Positions 44,074 through 54,180 of a DNA stretch of 64,000 bases are shown here, piece by piece. The stretch is from Levilactobacillus angrenensis. Lineage in GTDB: Bacteria > Bacillota > Bacilli > Lactobacillales > Lactobacillaceae. Position 1 is the first letter of the stretch, and each line of letters opens with the position of its first letter. A model generated the notes under the pieces. It searched no databases. It saw only the letters and a program-made list of their open reading frames with translations, and was not told the DNA's origin. The DNA is taken from positions 62,001 to 126,000 of the forward strand of contig NZ_RHOB01000007.1 in assembly GCF_003946085.1 (NCBI RefSeq), in the 5' to 3' direction. A program made the translations under genes and the position numbers.

Positions 44074-46956
44074 TTGGTAAACGATAAAATCGTGATTCAC
44101 GGGGCTCGCGCCCATAACTTAAAAAATATTGACGTGACGATCCCCAAGAATAAATTGGTCGTCATCAGTGGCCTGTCGGGTTCTGGGAAGAGCTCACTGG
44201 CGTTTGACACGCTGTACGCGGAAGGCCAACGCCGTTACGTGGAGAGCTTGTCGTCTTATGCCCGCCAGTTCTTGGGGCAAATGGATAAGCCGGACGTCGA
44301 CTCCATTGATGGGTTGAGTCCCGCTATTTCTATCGACCAGAAGACGACTTCTAAGAACCCGCGGTCAACCGTGGGGACGGTCACGGAGATCAACGACTAC
44401 CTGCGCCTGTTGTGGGCCCGGGTCGGCACACCAATCTGTCCCAATGACGGCACTAAGATCACCAGTCAAAGTGTGGAACAGATGGTCGACCAGGTCTTGG
44501 CGCTGCCCGAACGGACGAAGATGCAGATCTTGTCGCCCATCGTGCGGGCCAAGAAGGGCCAACACAAGAAGATTTTTGAAAAGATTCAACGGGAAGGCTT
44601 CGTTCGGGTTCGGGTCGATGGCGAGACCATGGACATCAGTGAAGTTCCCGAACTCAACAAGAATCAAAACCATGATATTGCTATCGTCATTGACCGGGTC
44701 GTGGTCAAGAAGGGCATTCGTTCACGGTTATTTGATTCCTTCGAAGCGGCTTTGCGCTTGAGTGGCGGTTATGCCATCGCGGATTTGATCGATGGCGACC
44801 CCATGATTTTCTCCGAACACTACGCTTGCCCCGTTTGTGGGTTCACAGTGGGTGAATTGGAACCGCGGCTGTTCTCCTTTAACGCGCCCTTTGGTGCCTG
44901 CCCGGATTGTGATGGCTTAGGTGTGAAATTGGAAGTCGACTTGGACCTGGTCGTTCCAGACAAGACCAAGACGTTGCGTGAAGGGGCCTTAGAGCCTTGG
45001 AACCCGATCAGTTCGCAATACTACCCAGCCTTGCTTGAACAGGCTTGTGCCGCCTTTAACGTCGACATGGATACCCCCTTTGAGCAGCTGTCTAAGACTG
45101 ACCAAGCCTTGGTCCTCTATGGGTCACAAGGCAAGGAATTCCATTTCCACTACGAAAATGACTTCGGTGGGGTCCGCGACGTGGACGTTGAATTCGAAGG
45201 GGTCATTCCCAACGTCAACCGGCGTTACCACGAAACCAACAGCGACTTCACCCGCGATGTCATGCGCAAATACATGACCGAGTTGACTTGTCAGACCTGC
45301 CACGGCTTCCGGTTGAACCGTCAGGCCTTGAGTGTCAAAATCAACCACCAACACATCGGTGAGGTCTCTGACTTGCCGGTCGAAAAGGAATTGGCCTTCT
45401 TCCAGGACTTGAGTTTTGGCGAACAAGATGCCGTCATTGCCCAACCCATTTTGAAGGAAATTCGCGACCGGTTGACGTTCTTACGCAACGTGGGTCTGGA
45501 CTACCTGACGCTGAGTCGTTCGGCGCGGACGCTATCTGGTGGGGAAGCGCAACGGATTCGGCTGGCCACGCAAATCGGCTCTAATCTGTCCGGGGTATTG
45601 TACATCTTGGATGAACCCTCGATTGGGCTACATCAACGGGACAATGACCGGTTGATTGCGTCCTTGAAGCAGATGCGGGACCTCGGTAACACCCTGATCG
45701 TCGTTGAACATGACGAGGATACCATGCGGGCTGCCGACTACATCGTTGACATCGGCCCGGGTGCCGGGGAAAACGGTGGTCACGTGATGGCTGCCGGGAC
45801 GCCTAAGCAGGTCATGCGGTCACGTAAGTCCTTGACGGGCCAGTATTTGGCCGGAAAGAAATACATTCCGGTCCCACTGGAACGGCGGACTGGTAATGGT
45901 AAGGAGATTCGCATCACGGGCGCAGCGGAAAACAATTTGAAAGACATCACGGTTGATTTCCCATTGGGCGAATTCGTGGTGGTCACTGGGGTCTCTGGTT
46001 CCGGGAAGTCGACGCTGGTCAACACCATTTTGAAACGGGCGTTGGCACAGAAGTTGAATCACAATTCGGAAAAACCCGGGAAATATAAGTCGATTGCTGG
46101 CGTGAAGAACATTGAACGACTAGTCGACATCGACCAAAGCCCCATCGGCCGGACGCCACGGAGTAACCCGGCGACCTATACGGGGGTCTTTGATGATGTG
46201 CGGACGCTCTTCGCCCAAACCAACGATGCCAAGCTACGGGGCTACCAAAAGGGGCGGTTCAGTTTCAACACCAAGGGTGGTCGGTGTGAAGCCTGCCACG
46301 GTGACGGGATTTTGAAGATTGAAATGAACTTCTTGCCCGACGTTTACGTGCCTTGCGAAGTTTGTCACGGCACGCGGTACAATTCCGAGACGTTGGAAGT
46401 GGAATACAAGGGTAAGAATATCTCTGACGTGTTGAACATGACGGTCAGCGAAGCCCTGAAGTTCTTCGAAGCCATTCCCAAAATCACCCGGAAGCTCCAG
46501 ACGATTCAAGACGTCGGCTTGGGCTACGTGAAGTTGGGCCAACCTGCCACGACTTTGTCCGGTGGGGAAGCCCAACGGATGAAGTTGGCTTCCGAACTGC
46601 ACAAGCAACAGAACGGGAAGAACTTCTACATCCTGGACGAACCGACGACGGGGCTGCACACGGATGATATCAAACGCCTGTTGACGGTGCTCCACCGGTT
46701 GGTCGATAAGGGCAACACGGTGTTGGTCATCGAACATAACTTAGATGTGATCAAGACGGCGGACCACCTGATCGACTTAGGTCCTGAAGGTGGGGAAGCC
46801 GGCGGAAACGTGGTCGCCACGGGCACGCCAGAAGAATTGGCGGAGGTCGCCGAGAGTTACACGGGTCAATACCTGAAGCCGATTTTGGAACGCGATACCG
46901 CGCGAACCAAGGAAGACCAGGCTACGACCAAGGCGAAACCAGCCAAGACCAAGTAA
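44074..46956 (+). CDS. uvrA: Excinuclease ABC subunit UvrA
   Basis: This 960-residue damage-recognition ATPase has two ABC-type modules. Walker A motifs are [20 protein letters not shown] and [14 protein letters not shown]. Signatures are [14 protein letters not shown] and [14 protein letters not shown]. Zinc sites are CPVCGF...CPDCDG and CEACHGDG...CEVCHG. The start is TTG 44074, eight bases after AAGGAG (44060-44065). The C-terminal tail is Lys/Thr/Ala-rich and low-complexity. It forms an operon with uvrB. Confidence 0.98.
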   Translation: MVNDKIVIHGARAHNLKNIDVTIPKNKLVVISGLSGSGKSSLAFDTLYAEGQRRYVESLSSYARQFLGQMDKPDVDSIDGLSPAISIDQKTTSKNPRSTVGTVTEINDYLRLLWARVGTPICPNDGTKITSQSVEQMVDQVLALPERTKMQILSPIVRAKKGQHKKIFEKIQREGFVRVRVDGETMDISEVPELNKNQNHDIAIVIDRVVVKKGIRSRLFDSFEAALRLSGGYAIADLIDGDPMIFSEHYACPVCGFTVGELEPRLFSFNAPFGACPDCDGLGVKLEVDLDLVVPDKTKTLREGALEPWNPISSQYYPALLEQACAAFNVDMDTPFEQLSKTDQALVLYGSQGKEFHFHYENDFGGVRDVDVEFEGVIPNVNRRYHETNSDFTRDVMRKYMTELTCQTCHGFRLNRQALSVKINHQHIGEVSDLPVEKELAFFQDLSFGEQDAVIAQPILKEIRDRLTFLRNVGLDYLTLSRSARTLSGGEAQRIRLATQIGSNLSGVLYILDEPSIGLHQRDNDRLIASLKQMRDLGNTLIVVEHDEDTMRAADYIVDIGPGAGENGGHVMAAGTPKQVMRSRKSLTGQYLAGKKYIPVPLERRTGNGKEIRITGAAENNLKDITVDFPLGEFVVVTGVSGSGKSTLVNTILKRALAQKLNHNSEKPGKYKSIAGVKNIERLVDIDQSPIGRTPRSNPATYTGVFDDVRTLFAQTNDAKLRGYQKGRFSFNTKGGRCEACHGDGILKIEMNFLPDVYVPCEVCHGTRYNSETLEVEYKGKNISDVLNMTVSEALKFFEAIPKITRKLQTIQDVGLGYVKLGQPATTLSGGEAQRMKLASELHKQQNGKNFYILDEPTTGLHTDDIKRLLTVLHRLVDKGNTVLVIEHNLDVIKTADHLIDLGPEGGEAGGNVVATGTPEELAEVAESYTGQYLKPILERDTARTKEDQATTKAKPAKTK

Positions 46957-46971
46957 ACTAATTGTAAATTT

Positions 46972-47014
46972 AGCGGCAAACGACTACCTGCGGGTGGTGG
47001 TGCGCCGCTTTTTT
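46972..47014 (+). terminator. uvrBA terminator
   Basis: AGCGGC (46972-46977) pairs with GCCGCT (47004-47009), enclosing an inner ACTACC/GGGTGGT stem, followed by TTTTTT. Confidence 0.82.
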
Positions 47015-47064
47015 GGTACGATGACTAGGGGGGGAAGATAGCCAGAGGAACAGCTGGTTAACGA

Positions 47065-47165
47065 AAGATTGAAAGTAGCATTAATGCGACAATTCCCGAA
47101 ATGACAGCATCTTGTTCACTAAAATTAGCTAAACCAGGAGCCTGAGTTCACTAATTTAATGAACA
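47065..47165 (-). repeat. Partial copy of the dispersed repeat, inverted (right end)
   Basis: AGATTGAAAGTAGCATTAA then CGACAATTCCCGAAATGACAG and AAACCAGGAGCCTGAG match the reverse complement of the right end of copy B (GGTTGAAAGTAGCGCTAACG, CGGCAATTCCCGAAACGACA). TGTTCA/TGAACA (about 47112 and 47159) flank the inner part. Confidence 0.7.
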
Positions 47166-47260
47166 GCCAGGTCAGAAATGCGGCCAGTCATCAAAATGTC
47201 ACAGACGGGTGGTAGCGTTGATGGTTCACGGTTTAACGGCCGCGTGATTGTACCCCGAAC

Positions 47261-47289
47261 TTGTCGCGGCGTTGAAAAACCAGTACAAT
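47261..47289 (+). promoter_or_regulatory. Promoter of the DUF308 gene
   Basis: TTGTCG (47261-47266), 17 bp, TACAAT (47284-47289). A small hairpin ACCAG/CTGGT follows in the leader. Confidence 0.65.
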
Positions 47290-47338
47290 GGTTGAAAACC
47301 AGTCAGCACATGGCTGGTGTTGTGAGGAGATTTTGCCA

Positions 47339-47884
47339 ATGTTTAATATGAATCGTGCCCGTTGGGGATTTGACTGGGGCGAGTTCATTCTCGGTATCCT
47401 ATTTATCGTTGCCGCGGTTGGACTGTTGCGCTCCCCGAAGATTGGCCTGACAGGGTTAGCTATTATTTTTGCGTTCATGGCTCTCTTAAGTGGGTTGACC
47501 ACGATTGCCGGGTATAAGAAATTGCATGAAGCGACGGGGATTCGGGCGAACTTCGCTCTGGTCTTTGGGATTTTAGATATCCTGATCGCCGTCGTGTTCT
47601 TCTTTGACATGAACAGTGCCATCGTGACGTTAGGTTACCTATTTGCTCTGTGGTTCATCTTTGATTCCGTGGAACGTCTATTGGTGGCCAGTCATTTACG
47701 GGACTTCGGTGGCCTGTGGTTCTGGCTGTCCGTGATTTTGGACGTCATCAGTCTGATCATCGGGATTATGTTGTTCATTCACCCGGTGGCCGCAGCCTTG
47801 TCACTGAACGTGTTGATTGCGTTTTTCTTCGTCATCTTTGGCATCAACGCCATTTGGATTGCGATTGCGCGCAGTCGGTCTTAA
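47339..47884 (+). CDS. DUF308 / HdeD-like membrane protein
   Basis: The frame opens at 47288, but the ATG at 47339 has GAGGAG upstream and gives 181 residues. Six hydrophobic segments are arranged as three similar helical pairs (for example WGEFILGILFIVAAVGLLRS and LALVFGILDILIAVVFFF-like blocks), the DUF308 pattern seen in HdeD. The molecular role is unknown; E. coli HdeD is linked to acid resistance at high density, which need not apply here. It is monocistronic. Confidence 0.85.
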   Translation: MFNMNRARWGFDWGEFILGILFIVAAVGLLRSPKIGLTGLAIIFAFMALLSGLTTIAGYKKLHEATGIRANFALVFGILDILIAVVFFFDMNSAIVTLGYLFALWFIFDSVERLLVASHLRDFGGLWFWLSVILDVISLIIGIMLFIHPVAAALSLNVLIAFFFVIFGINAIWIAIARSRS

Positions 47885-47897
47885 TTCAGAATTTTGT

Positions 47898-47931
47898 AGC
47901 AGTTGTGGCTTAGGTCATGGCTGTTTTTTTG
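47898..47931 (+). terminator. Terminator of the DUF308 gene
   Basis: AGCAGTTGTGG pairs with TCATGGCTGTT using several G-U pairs, followed by seven T residues. Confidence 0.75.
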
Positions 47932-48101
47932 TTGGCTAAGATTGGGTGTGCTCAGCCCTTCTAGCCACCTTTTAGAGGGAATAGAAAGTAGCAGTGAAAA
48001 GTATTCGGAACGATGAGGACCTGGAATACCAGGAAAATAGCCAATCAGATAGTAATAAAATTATGTTGAAAATTTATTTAATAATATCAACGTTTTACCT
48101 T
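47932..48101. other. AT-rich spacer upstream of the lipoprotein gene
   Basis: No gene or recognisable copy of the dispersed repeat is visible. From about 48040 the sequence becomes clearly more AT-rich than the surrounding chromosome, with TTGAAAATTTATTTAATAAT and ATCAA forming a weak foldback. Confidence 0.4.
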
Positions 48102-48130
48102 TTGACCATTGCTGCTTGATTTAGTATGCT
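48102..48130 (+). promoter_or_regulatory. Promoter of the lipoprotein gene
   Basis: TTGACC (48102-48107), 17 bp, TATGCT (48125-48130). It predicts a leader of about 75 bases. Confidence 0.7.
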
Positions 48131-48212
48131 GGTAGCAATCGCGTAATCCGGGCATGTCGCTGGGGGCGCACTAACGGTTTCGTTAAATAATGCGTGTCGG
48201 AGGGGTGGAATA

Positions 48213-49238
48213 ATGCAGAAGCGTTATCTGGTAGTTATAGCATTACTAGTGCTGACAGTTACCATCACTGGGTGTGGAACGGCCAATGAGAATAATAAAG
48301 TAGTGGGACCTTATGAAACAAAGATTGCGACAATCAATCGGCAGGCTAGGGCAATTAAAACTGAAGGTTCCATTCAGAAACAAGTGGCGGCTTTGAAGAA
48401 GCTTGAGAGGGCGTCAACAAAATATCAACGAGGTCAGAAAAAAACGCAGCAAGTGACGCTGGTCTATCAAAACACGATTAAAGAAATCAAACAGCTAATC
48501 CAAACTGAGAACTTACAAAGATTAAAACGACAAAGTCCAGCGAGATTCGACAAAGAAACCCCAGACAGTCTTGAAAGAAAAAATGCGGCGCTCAAAGACC
48601 TGAAATCCGCGTTGATTGCCCAACGGGGTGTGGTTTATACGGCATCGGCCTTGAAGAAACTTATTGTGCGGGTTGATAAACAAATCCTCAAGAATCGATT
48701 GCGGGCTAAGGTCCATGGTGAAGGGCATCGAAAGCCAGTAGCAGGTGAATCTAGTAGAAAATCCGCTGATTTACGCACGATGAATTTTCATCAACTTAAA
48801 GCCGGTGATTACTCGTCACTAATGGGGTCATGGAAAGAGGTTGGCGAAGGGTTTAATGCATCAGATGGCAAGGGTCCTCGCTGGCGATCGAGACCATCCG
48901 GGGTAAAGTTAACGGTGTCAAACGCGTCATTGAGTGACGGGACTGTCCTTCTTCGCCCCGTCGGAAATGGGCGTGCGACACTGACAGAAATCGATGCTCC
49001 CGAAGAGACCGTTGGGAAACCAGGTAAGATGGAACTTCAAGATAATCAGGATTTTACCAAGGGCGATGTGTTAACGGTCGAGGAAAGCTTAGGGGTGAAT
49101 AGTTGGACGATAGACTTTTTCCCTAGAGGTTCATATGAAAAAGACTGGCCAAGTTATATTAATCCTAATAAAGAACATATTCAGATGGGGCATACGCATT
49201 TTTGGGAAGTCTTTGAACGGGAGTGGGCAGGAAAGTGA
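48213..49238 (+). CDS. Secreted lipoprotein with helical stalk and DUF6287-like C-terminal region
   Basis: This 341-residue protein has a signal peptide with lipobox ITGC (Cys21), so it is lipid-anchored outside the membrane through Lgt. Residues about 30-150 are charged and helical (coiled-coil-like, Lys/Gln/Glu rich). The segment RTMNFHQLKAGDYSSLMGSW (about 190-210) resembles the start of DUF6287 domains of Gram-positive lipoproteins. The rest of the C-terminal half is beta-rich. The gene is visibly more AT-rich and less codon-biased than its neighbours, which suggests acquisition. It has its own promoter. Function unknown. Confidence 0.75.
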   Translation: MQKRYLVVIALLVLTVTITGCGTANENNKVVGPYETKIATINRQARAIKTEGSIQKQVAALKKLERASTKYQRGQKKTQQVTLVYQNTIKEIKQLIQTENLQRLKRQSPARFDKETPDSLERKNAALKDLKSALIAQRGVVYTASALKKLIVRVDKQILKNRLRAKVHGEGHRKPVAGESSRKSADLRTMNFHQLKAGDYSSLMGSWKEVGEGFNASDGKGPRWRSRPSGVKLTVSNASLSDGTVLLRPVGNGRATLTEIDAPEETVGKPGKMELQDNQDFTKGDVLTVEESLGVNSWTIDFFPRGSYEKDWPSYINPNKEHIQMGHTHFWEVFEREWAGK

Positions 49239-49321
49239 ACCACGGTAAAGTAGGATTGCGGCCTGCTTCGTTGACCACAGAAAGTGTTACCCCCAAAAAA
49301 GCAATTTGCCGGGTAAATTAG

Positions 49322-49349
49322 TTGCGTCCCACTTGGACCGGTATATACT
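49322..49349 (+). promoter_or_regulatory. Promoter of the CoA-disulfide reductase gene
   Basis: TTGCGT (49322-49327), 16 bp, TATACT (49344-49349), followed at 49382 by the RBS AAAGGAG. Confidence 0.6.
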
Positions 49350-49394
49350 GAATGGCATAACGTTCTAGATGTGCATTATGAAAGGAGCTTGGTC

Positions 49395-51050
49395 ATGAAA
49401 GTTGTGATTGTCGGGGGCGTCGCGGGTGGTATGTCTGCGGCCACGCGGTTACGCCGGTTAGATGAAACGGCTGAGATCATCGTGTTGGAGCAGGGGCCGT
49501 ATGTGTCGTTTGCTAACTGTGGGTTGCCATACTATCTTAGCGGGGAAATTCAGGATCGTGCTGACCTGATTGTTCAGACGCCAGCAAAACTCAAGCAGCG
49601 TTTCAATATTGACGTGCGTGTCAATCAACGGGTCACCGCGGTGGCCCCCGACCAGCACCAACTCAGTGTGCAGGTTGCCGGCCAAACGGTCACGGAGACT
49701 TACGACAAGCTCATTTTAGCTCCCGGAGCCGTGCCAATCGTGCCGCCACTACCTGGACTGGCTACGGCGAAAAATGTCGCGACTTTGCGGAACATTCCCG
49801 ATTTGGACCACATCATGGCCCAACTAAACGAAACGGCGGCGCGGACGGTCACGCTGGTGGGCGGTGGTTTCATCAGCTTGGAGATGGCCGAGGCCTTGCG
49901 TCAGCGTGGATTAGCCGTGACGGTGGTGGAACAAGCCACGCACATTTTGCCACCGCTAGACGAAGAGATGGCAGCTTACGTGCAACAAACGCTAGCACAC
50001 CATGACGTCCGGGTCATTACTGGCCAAGCCGTAACGGCCATTAAAGCTGCAGGACGGAAGTTGATTTTGAGCGATCAAACACAGTTACAAACAGACCTGA
50101 CGATTCTGGCCGTGGGCGTGCGGCCAGCGACAGATTTTCTAGCAGATAGCGGCCTCAAATTGGGTTTGCACGGTGGCATCGAAGTGGATGACACGTATCA
50201 GACTAGCGCGGCGGATGTTTATGCCGTGGGGGATGCCATCGTGGTTCGCAATCAGGTATCCGGTCAACCAGATTTGATTTCGCTGGCTTCACCGGCCAAT
50301 CGGCAGGGCCGTCAAGTGGCGGACAACATTGCCGGTTTACCGCATCACAATCGAGGAAGCGTCGGCACCGCCATCGTCCGGGTATTTGATATGGCCGCTG
50401 CCATGACGGGACTAAATGAGGCCGCTTTACAGGCCCAACACTTACCTTACAAAGCCGTTCATTACCGCGGCAGTGACCACGCTGACTACTTCCCTGGGGC
50501 CCAAACGTTGGTACTCAAACTGTTGTTTAATCCGCAATCCGGGGAACTTTATGGCGCTCAGGCGGTGGGCCATGGTGTCGCTAAACGCATCGACGTTTTG
50601 GCAACCGCCATCAAGGGACACCTGACCGTCGCGGACCTGCCAGAACTGGAATTAAGTTACGCGCCGCCGTTTGGTTCAGCTAAGGATCCCGTGAATCTGG
50701 TCGGTGACATGGCCCAAAATATCGTGGATGGCCTGAGCAACAATCTGCAGTGGTCGGAACTACCGGCTGCGACAGTTGCTGGACGGCAATTGCTTGACGT
50801 TCGTAATCCCGACGAACTAGTCGCCGGTCGGTTTCCCGAGGCCATCAACATCCCCCTGGACCAATTACGGCAGCGACTCGCTGAACTGGATACCAATCAG
50901 CCGTACATCGTTAGCTGTCAAAGTGGCCACCGTAGCTATGTGGCCGAACGCATCTTGAAACAACACGGCTTTGACGTCATCAATCTCGACGGCGGTTTTT
51001 CACTGTACCACACGGTTCGCCCGGACGAATTGTTGTATGACGAACAGTAG
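49395..51050 (+). CDS. CoA-disulfide reductase with C-terminal rhodanese domain
   Basis: The ATG at 49395 has AAAGGAG upstream and gives 551 residues. The FAD motif is VVIVGGVAGGMSAATRLRRL, and the single redox Cys lies in VSFANCGLPYYLSG (Cys43), as in CoA-disulfide reductases and NADH oxidases. The NAD(P)H motif is VTLVGGGFISLEMAEAL. A rhodanese domain (about 455-551) has the active-site YIVSCQSGHRSYVAERI. The fusion is known as CoADR-RHD and acts on CoA disulfide, persulfides or polysulfides. No operon partner. Confidence 0.92.
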   Translation: MKVVIVGGVAGGMSAATRLRRLDETAEIIVLEQGPYVSFANCGLPYYLSGEIQDRADLIVQTPAKLKQRFNIDVRVNQRVTAVAPDQHQLSVQVAGQTVTETYDKLILAPGAVPIVPPLPGLATAKNVATLRNIPDLDHIMAQLNETAARTVTLVGGGFISLEMAEALRQRGLAVTVVEQATHILPPLDEEMAAYVQQTLAHHDVRVITGQAVTAIKAAGRKLILSDQTQLQTDLTILAVGVRPATDFLADSGLKLGLHGGIEVDDTYQTSAADVYAVGDAIVVRNQVSGQPDLISLASPANRQGRQVADNIAGLPHHNRGSVGTAIVRVFDMAAAMTGLNEAALQAQHLPYKAVHYRGSDHADYFPGAQTLVLKLLFNPQSGELYGAQAVGHGVAKRIDVLATAIKGHLTVADLPELELSYAPPFGSAKDPVNLVGDMAQNIVDGLSNNLQWSELPAATVAGRQLLDVRNPDELVAGRFPEAINIPLDQLRQRLAELDTNQPYIVSCQSGHRSYVAERILKQHGFDVINLDGGFSLYHTVRPDELLYDEQ

Positions 51051-51233
51051 GTGACCAGTGCCGACACTTATACGAACGAAATCCAATCGCTAGTTGTGAC
51101 CCCCAAATCCGTGAACTTTAAACTTTCTTAGGAACTAAGCAGGGTAACGCCGAAGGTCTCGTGGACCTGACCAGCAAATTCAACGGCCAAACCGACCAAA
51201 ATTGACTTAATTTAAGAGAATTGTTAGGAAAAG

Positions 51234-51254
51234 ACACACCCGGTGTGTTATACT
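51234..51254 (+). promoter_or_regulatory. rapZ promoter with 15-bp palindrome
   Basis: ACACACC-C-GGTGTGT (51234-51248) is a perfect palindrome directly upstream of the -10 TATACT (51249-51254), which is extended by TG (51246-51247). A bound regulator would cover the spacer. The regulator is unknown. It is upstream of the rapZ-yvcK-whiA operon. Confidence 0.6.
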
Positions 51255-51291
51255 GCTTAAAGATTGTTTTCGAAAGGAGCGGAGAAGAGCC

Positions 51292-52176
51292 ATGACTGAA
51301 GATATTCGGTTGGTGATCATTACCGGGATGAGTGGTGCCGGCAAGACCGTCGCCATGCAAAGTTTTGAAGATTTAGGCTACTTTTGTATTGATAACATGC
51401 CCCCTTCGCTACTACCCAAGTTTTGGGACTTGGTGCGGGAATCGGGTAAATTATCTAAGATTGCCTTAGTGATCGATTTACGTTCGCGTGCCTTTTACGA
51501 CGAAATCGTCCGCATGCTCAATGATGTGGCGGTGCATGGCACCATGAACGCCCAGGTCCTCTTCCTGGACGCATCGGATGAAGAGCTGGTGTCGCGTTAC
51601 AAGGAGACCCGGCGTTCACACCCCTTGGCCCGCAACGGTCGGGTGATGGAGGGGATTCAGCGCGAGCGGAAATTGCTGTCGCCGATTCGGCAGGCGGCTC
51701 AGCTGGTGTTGGATACGACCAACCTCAGTCCGCGTAAGCTCCGTGAAGAGATTTTCCACAATTACGAAACAGAAACGACGAATTCCTTTCACATTGAGGT
51801 GATGTCGTTTGGGTTTAAATACGGGCTACCGATCGATGCCGATATCGTCATGGATGTGCGGTTCTTACCGAACCCGTACTATCTGCCAGAATTACGCGAA
51901 CAGACTGGCTTAGACCAACCCGTTTACGATTACGTGATGAATCAGCCGCAGACCGAGGAATTTTACCAGCAATTCTTGGGGTTGTTACAGACCATCGTGC
52001 CGGGCTATAAAAAAGAGGGAAAGTCTAGCCTGACGGTGGCTATTGGCTGTACCGGGGGGCAACACCGGTCCGTTGCGTTAGCACAGCGCATTGGTAAGGC
52101 CTTAGGGGACACCTATCCTGTCCACGTGACCCATCGTGACATCAACAAGCGAAAGGAGTCCGCTAACCGATCATGA
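51292..52176 (+). CDS. rapZ: RNase adapter/nucleotide-binding protein RapZ (YvcJ)
   Basis: This 294-residue P-loop protein has [20 protein letters not shown] (Walker A), [10 protein letters not shown], and the C-terminal [19 protein letters not shown] domain typical of the family (here [19 protein letters not shown]). In E. coli RapZ directs RNase E to GlmZ; B. subtilis YvcJ hydrolyses nucleotides and affects competence. The rapZ-yvcK-whiA order is conserved in Firmicutes. It overlaps yvcK by four bases. Confidence 0.97.
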   Translation: MTEDIRLVIITGMSGAGKTVAMQSFEDLGYFCIDNMPPSLLPKFWDLVRESGKLSKIALVIDLRSRAFYDEIVRMLNDVAVHGTMNAQVLFLDASDEELVSRYKETRRSHPLARNGRVMEGIQRERKLLSPIRQAAQLVLDTTNLSPRKLREEIFHNYETETTNSFHIEVMSFGFKYGLPIDADIVMDVRFLPNPYYLPELREQTGLDQPVYDYVMNQPQTEEFYQQFLGLLQTIVPGYKKEGKSSLTVAIGCTGGQHRSVALAQRIGKALGDTYPVHVTHRDINKRKESANRS

Positions 52177-53186
52177 GAGAACTAAATAATAGCCGCCGCC
52201 CCAAAATCGTGGTCATTGGCGGTGGTACCGGACTCCCGGTCATTTTACGCAACCTGCGCGACCAAGACGTCGACATCACGGCGGTGGTCACGGTTGCCGA
52301 TGACGGGGGTTCTTCCGGCATCATTCGGCATTACGTTAACGTGGTGCCGCCTGGTGATATTCGTAACGTCATGGTGGCGTTGGCGGAAGTGCCAGACATT
52401 TATAAAGACCTGTTCCAGTACCGGTTTGAAACGACGGATGATTTCTTTGCGGGTCACGCGATTGGCAATCTGATCATTGCCGCCTTGTCGGAAATGAAGG
52501 GCGGTATTTTTGATGCCGTTCAGGAGTTATCACAACTGATGCGGGTCAACGGGCACATTTTCCCGGCCGCAGACGAACCACTGGAACTCCACGCCCAGTT
52601 CGCGGATGGCAGTACCCTGAGCGGCGAGTCGGAAATCACGGCCGCCCACAAGCTCATCAAACGGGTATGGGTCGAGACTAGCGACCATCACCAACAGCCG
52701 CAAGCGGTTCAGCCAGTGATCGACGCCATCATGAATGCCGACCAAATCGTCTTGGGACCAGGAAGCCTGTTTACCAGCATCCTGCCCAATCTGATGATTG
52801 AAAGTGTCGGTAACGCGGTCAAGGAGACGTCGGCGGAAGTCGTTTACATCTGCAATATCATGACGCAGAAAGGTGAAACGGAAAACTTCACCGATGCCGA
52901 CCACGTTCGCGTCTTGAATCAGCATTTAAACACGAATTTTATTGACACAGTCTTGGTCAACACCCGTAAGGTGCCTGACCAATACATTGATTACCAACGC
53001 TGGGACGAAATGTCTCAACCGGTGCGGCATGACTTTCAGGGACTCCGTGATCAGGGGTGCCGGGTCATTTCGACCGACTTTTTACAATTACGCGATAATG
53101 GGGCTTTCCACAATGGGCAAGAGGTCGTGCATGAACTCTTGAACTTGATTGGCCAGCCACGTTACCGGATGAAACGGAGGCCTTAA
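52173..53186 (+). CDS. yvcK: YvcK/GlmR family uridine-diphosphate-sugar-binding regulator
   Basis: This 337-residue CofD-like protein has [19 protein letters not shown] and [14 protein letters not shown], the family's substrate-binding loops, and [14 protein letters not shown]. YvcK/GlmR binds UDP-GlcNAc and promotes glucosamine-6-phosphate synthesis and cell-wall metabolism in gluconeogenic conditions. Translationally coupled to rapZ (4-bp overlap). Confidence 0.96.
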   Translation: MRELNNSRRPKIVVIGGGTGLPVILRNLRDQDVDITAVVTVADDGGSSGIIRHYVNVVPPGDIRNVMVALAEVPDIYKDLFQYRFETTDDFFAGHAIGNLIIAALSEMKGGIFDAVQELSQLMRVNGHIFPAADEPLELHAQFADGSTLSGESEITAAHKLIKRVWVETSDHHQQPQAVQPVIDAIMNADQIVLGPGSLFTSILPNLMIESVGNAVKETSAEVVYICNIMTQKGETENFTDADHVRVLNQHLNTNFIDTVLVNTRKVPDQYIDYQRWDEMSQPVRHDFQGLRDQGCRVISTDFLQLRDNGAFHNGQEVVHELLNLIGQPRYRMKRRP

Positions 53187-53188
53187 CG

Positions 53189-54127
53189 GTGTCGTATGCC
53201 AGTGAAGTCAAAAAAGAATTAACCACCCTGGAGGTCCATCGAGACAACGCCAAGGCTGAATTAGTCGCCTTGATCCGGATGAACGGGGCCCTTGGGTTAG
53301 CCAATCACCACTTTGTCTTGAATGTCCAAACGGAAAATCCGGCGATTGCTCGGCGGATGTATCAGTTACTCAAACAATTTTACGATTTGGAAAGTGAGTT
53401 GCTGGTGCGGCGCAAGATGAAGCTCAAGAAAAATAACCTGTACATTGTGCGGGTCAAGACCGGTGTGACGGAAGTCCTATCCGACCTGGGCATCTTTGAC
53501 GGGATGCAGCTGTTAGAGTCCGTTCCGGATGAAATCTTAAACGATGACATGCGGGTGCGCTCCTATCTGCGTGGGGCCTTTTTGGCTGGGGGATCCGTCA
53601 ACAACCCCGAGACCAGCCGCTACCACCTGGAAATCTACTCCCTATACGAGGAGCACAACCAGATGATTGCGGAAATGATGAACCGCTACGACCTGAACGC
53701 ACGGACCATCGTGCGCCGGAGTGGCTACATCACGTACTTGAAGGGGGCCGAAAAGATTGCCGACTTCTTGTCCTTGATTGGCGCCACCACGGCCATGTTG
53801 CGGTTTGAAGACGTCCGTATCATGCGGGACATGCGTAACTCGGTCAACCGGCTGGTGAACTGCGAGAACGCTAATTTGGACAAGGTCGCTAACGCCTCGA
53901 CGCGGCAGATCGATAACATTCAGTTTATCGCGGCCACGGTCGGCTTAGGCCAATTACCAATCAAGTTGCGCGAGGTCGCCGAGGCCCGGATGGCCCACAA
54001 AGAAGTGAGCTTAAAGGAACTGGGCGACTTGGTTCCCGGCGGCCCCATTTCCAAGTCCGGGATCAATCACCGCTTACGAAAAATCAACGACTACGCCAAA
54101 CAGCTTCGTGAGGAAGCCACGGCGTAA
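53189..54127 (+). CDS. whiA: Sporulation/division regulator-type protein WhiA
   Basis: This 312-residue protein has an N-terminal LAGLIDADG-homing-endonuclease-like fold ([20 protein letters not shown]) that has lost catalysis, and a C-terminal helix-turn-helix ([20 protein letters not shown]). In B. subtilis it affects cell division and chromosome segregation. The start is GTG 53189 with CGGAGG upstream (53175-53180). Last gene of the operon. Confidence 0.97.
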   Translation: MSYASEVKKELTTLEVHRDNAKAELVALIRMNGALGLANHHFVLNVQTENPAIARRMYQLLKQFYDLESELLVRRKMKLKKNNLYIVRVKTGVTEVLSDLGIFDGMQLLESVPDEILNDDMRVRSYLRGAFLAGGSVNNPETSRYHLEIYSLYEEHNQMIAEMMNRYDLNARTIVRRSGYITYLKGAEKIADFLSLIGATTAMLRFEDVRIMRDMRNSVNRLVNCENANLDKVANASTRQIDNIQFIAATVGLGQLPIKLREVAEARMAHKEVSLKELGDLVPGGPISKSGINHRLRKINDYAKQLREEATA

Positions 54128-54132
54128 AGTCA

Positions 54133-54172
54133 AAGCGACGCTCAGCCATTGGTGCTGGGAGCCGCTTTTTTT
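54133..54172 (+). terminator. rapZ-yvcK-whiA terminator
   Basis: AAGCG...CTCAGC pairs with GCTGGGAGCCGCTT around CATTGGT, followed by TTTTTTT. Repeat copy C starts at 54181. Confidence 0.88.
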
Positions 54173-54180
54173 GTAAAAAA

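Noticed and set aside
46234-46737. 167-residue frame antisense to uvrA, and similar long antisense frames under groEL, secA, hprK and whiA
   Set aside because: These are codon-bias shadows of strongly coding sense genes, without RBS or family resemblance.
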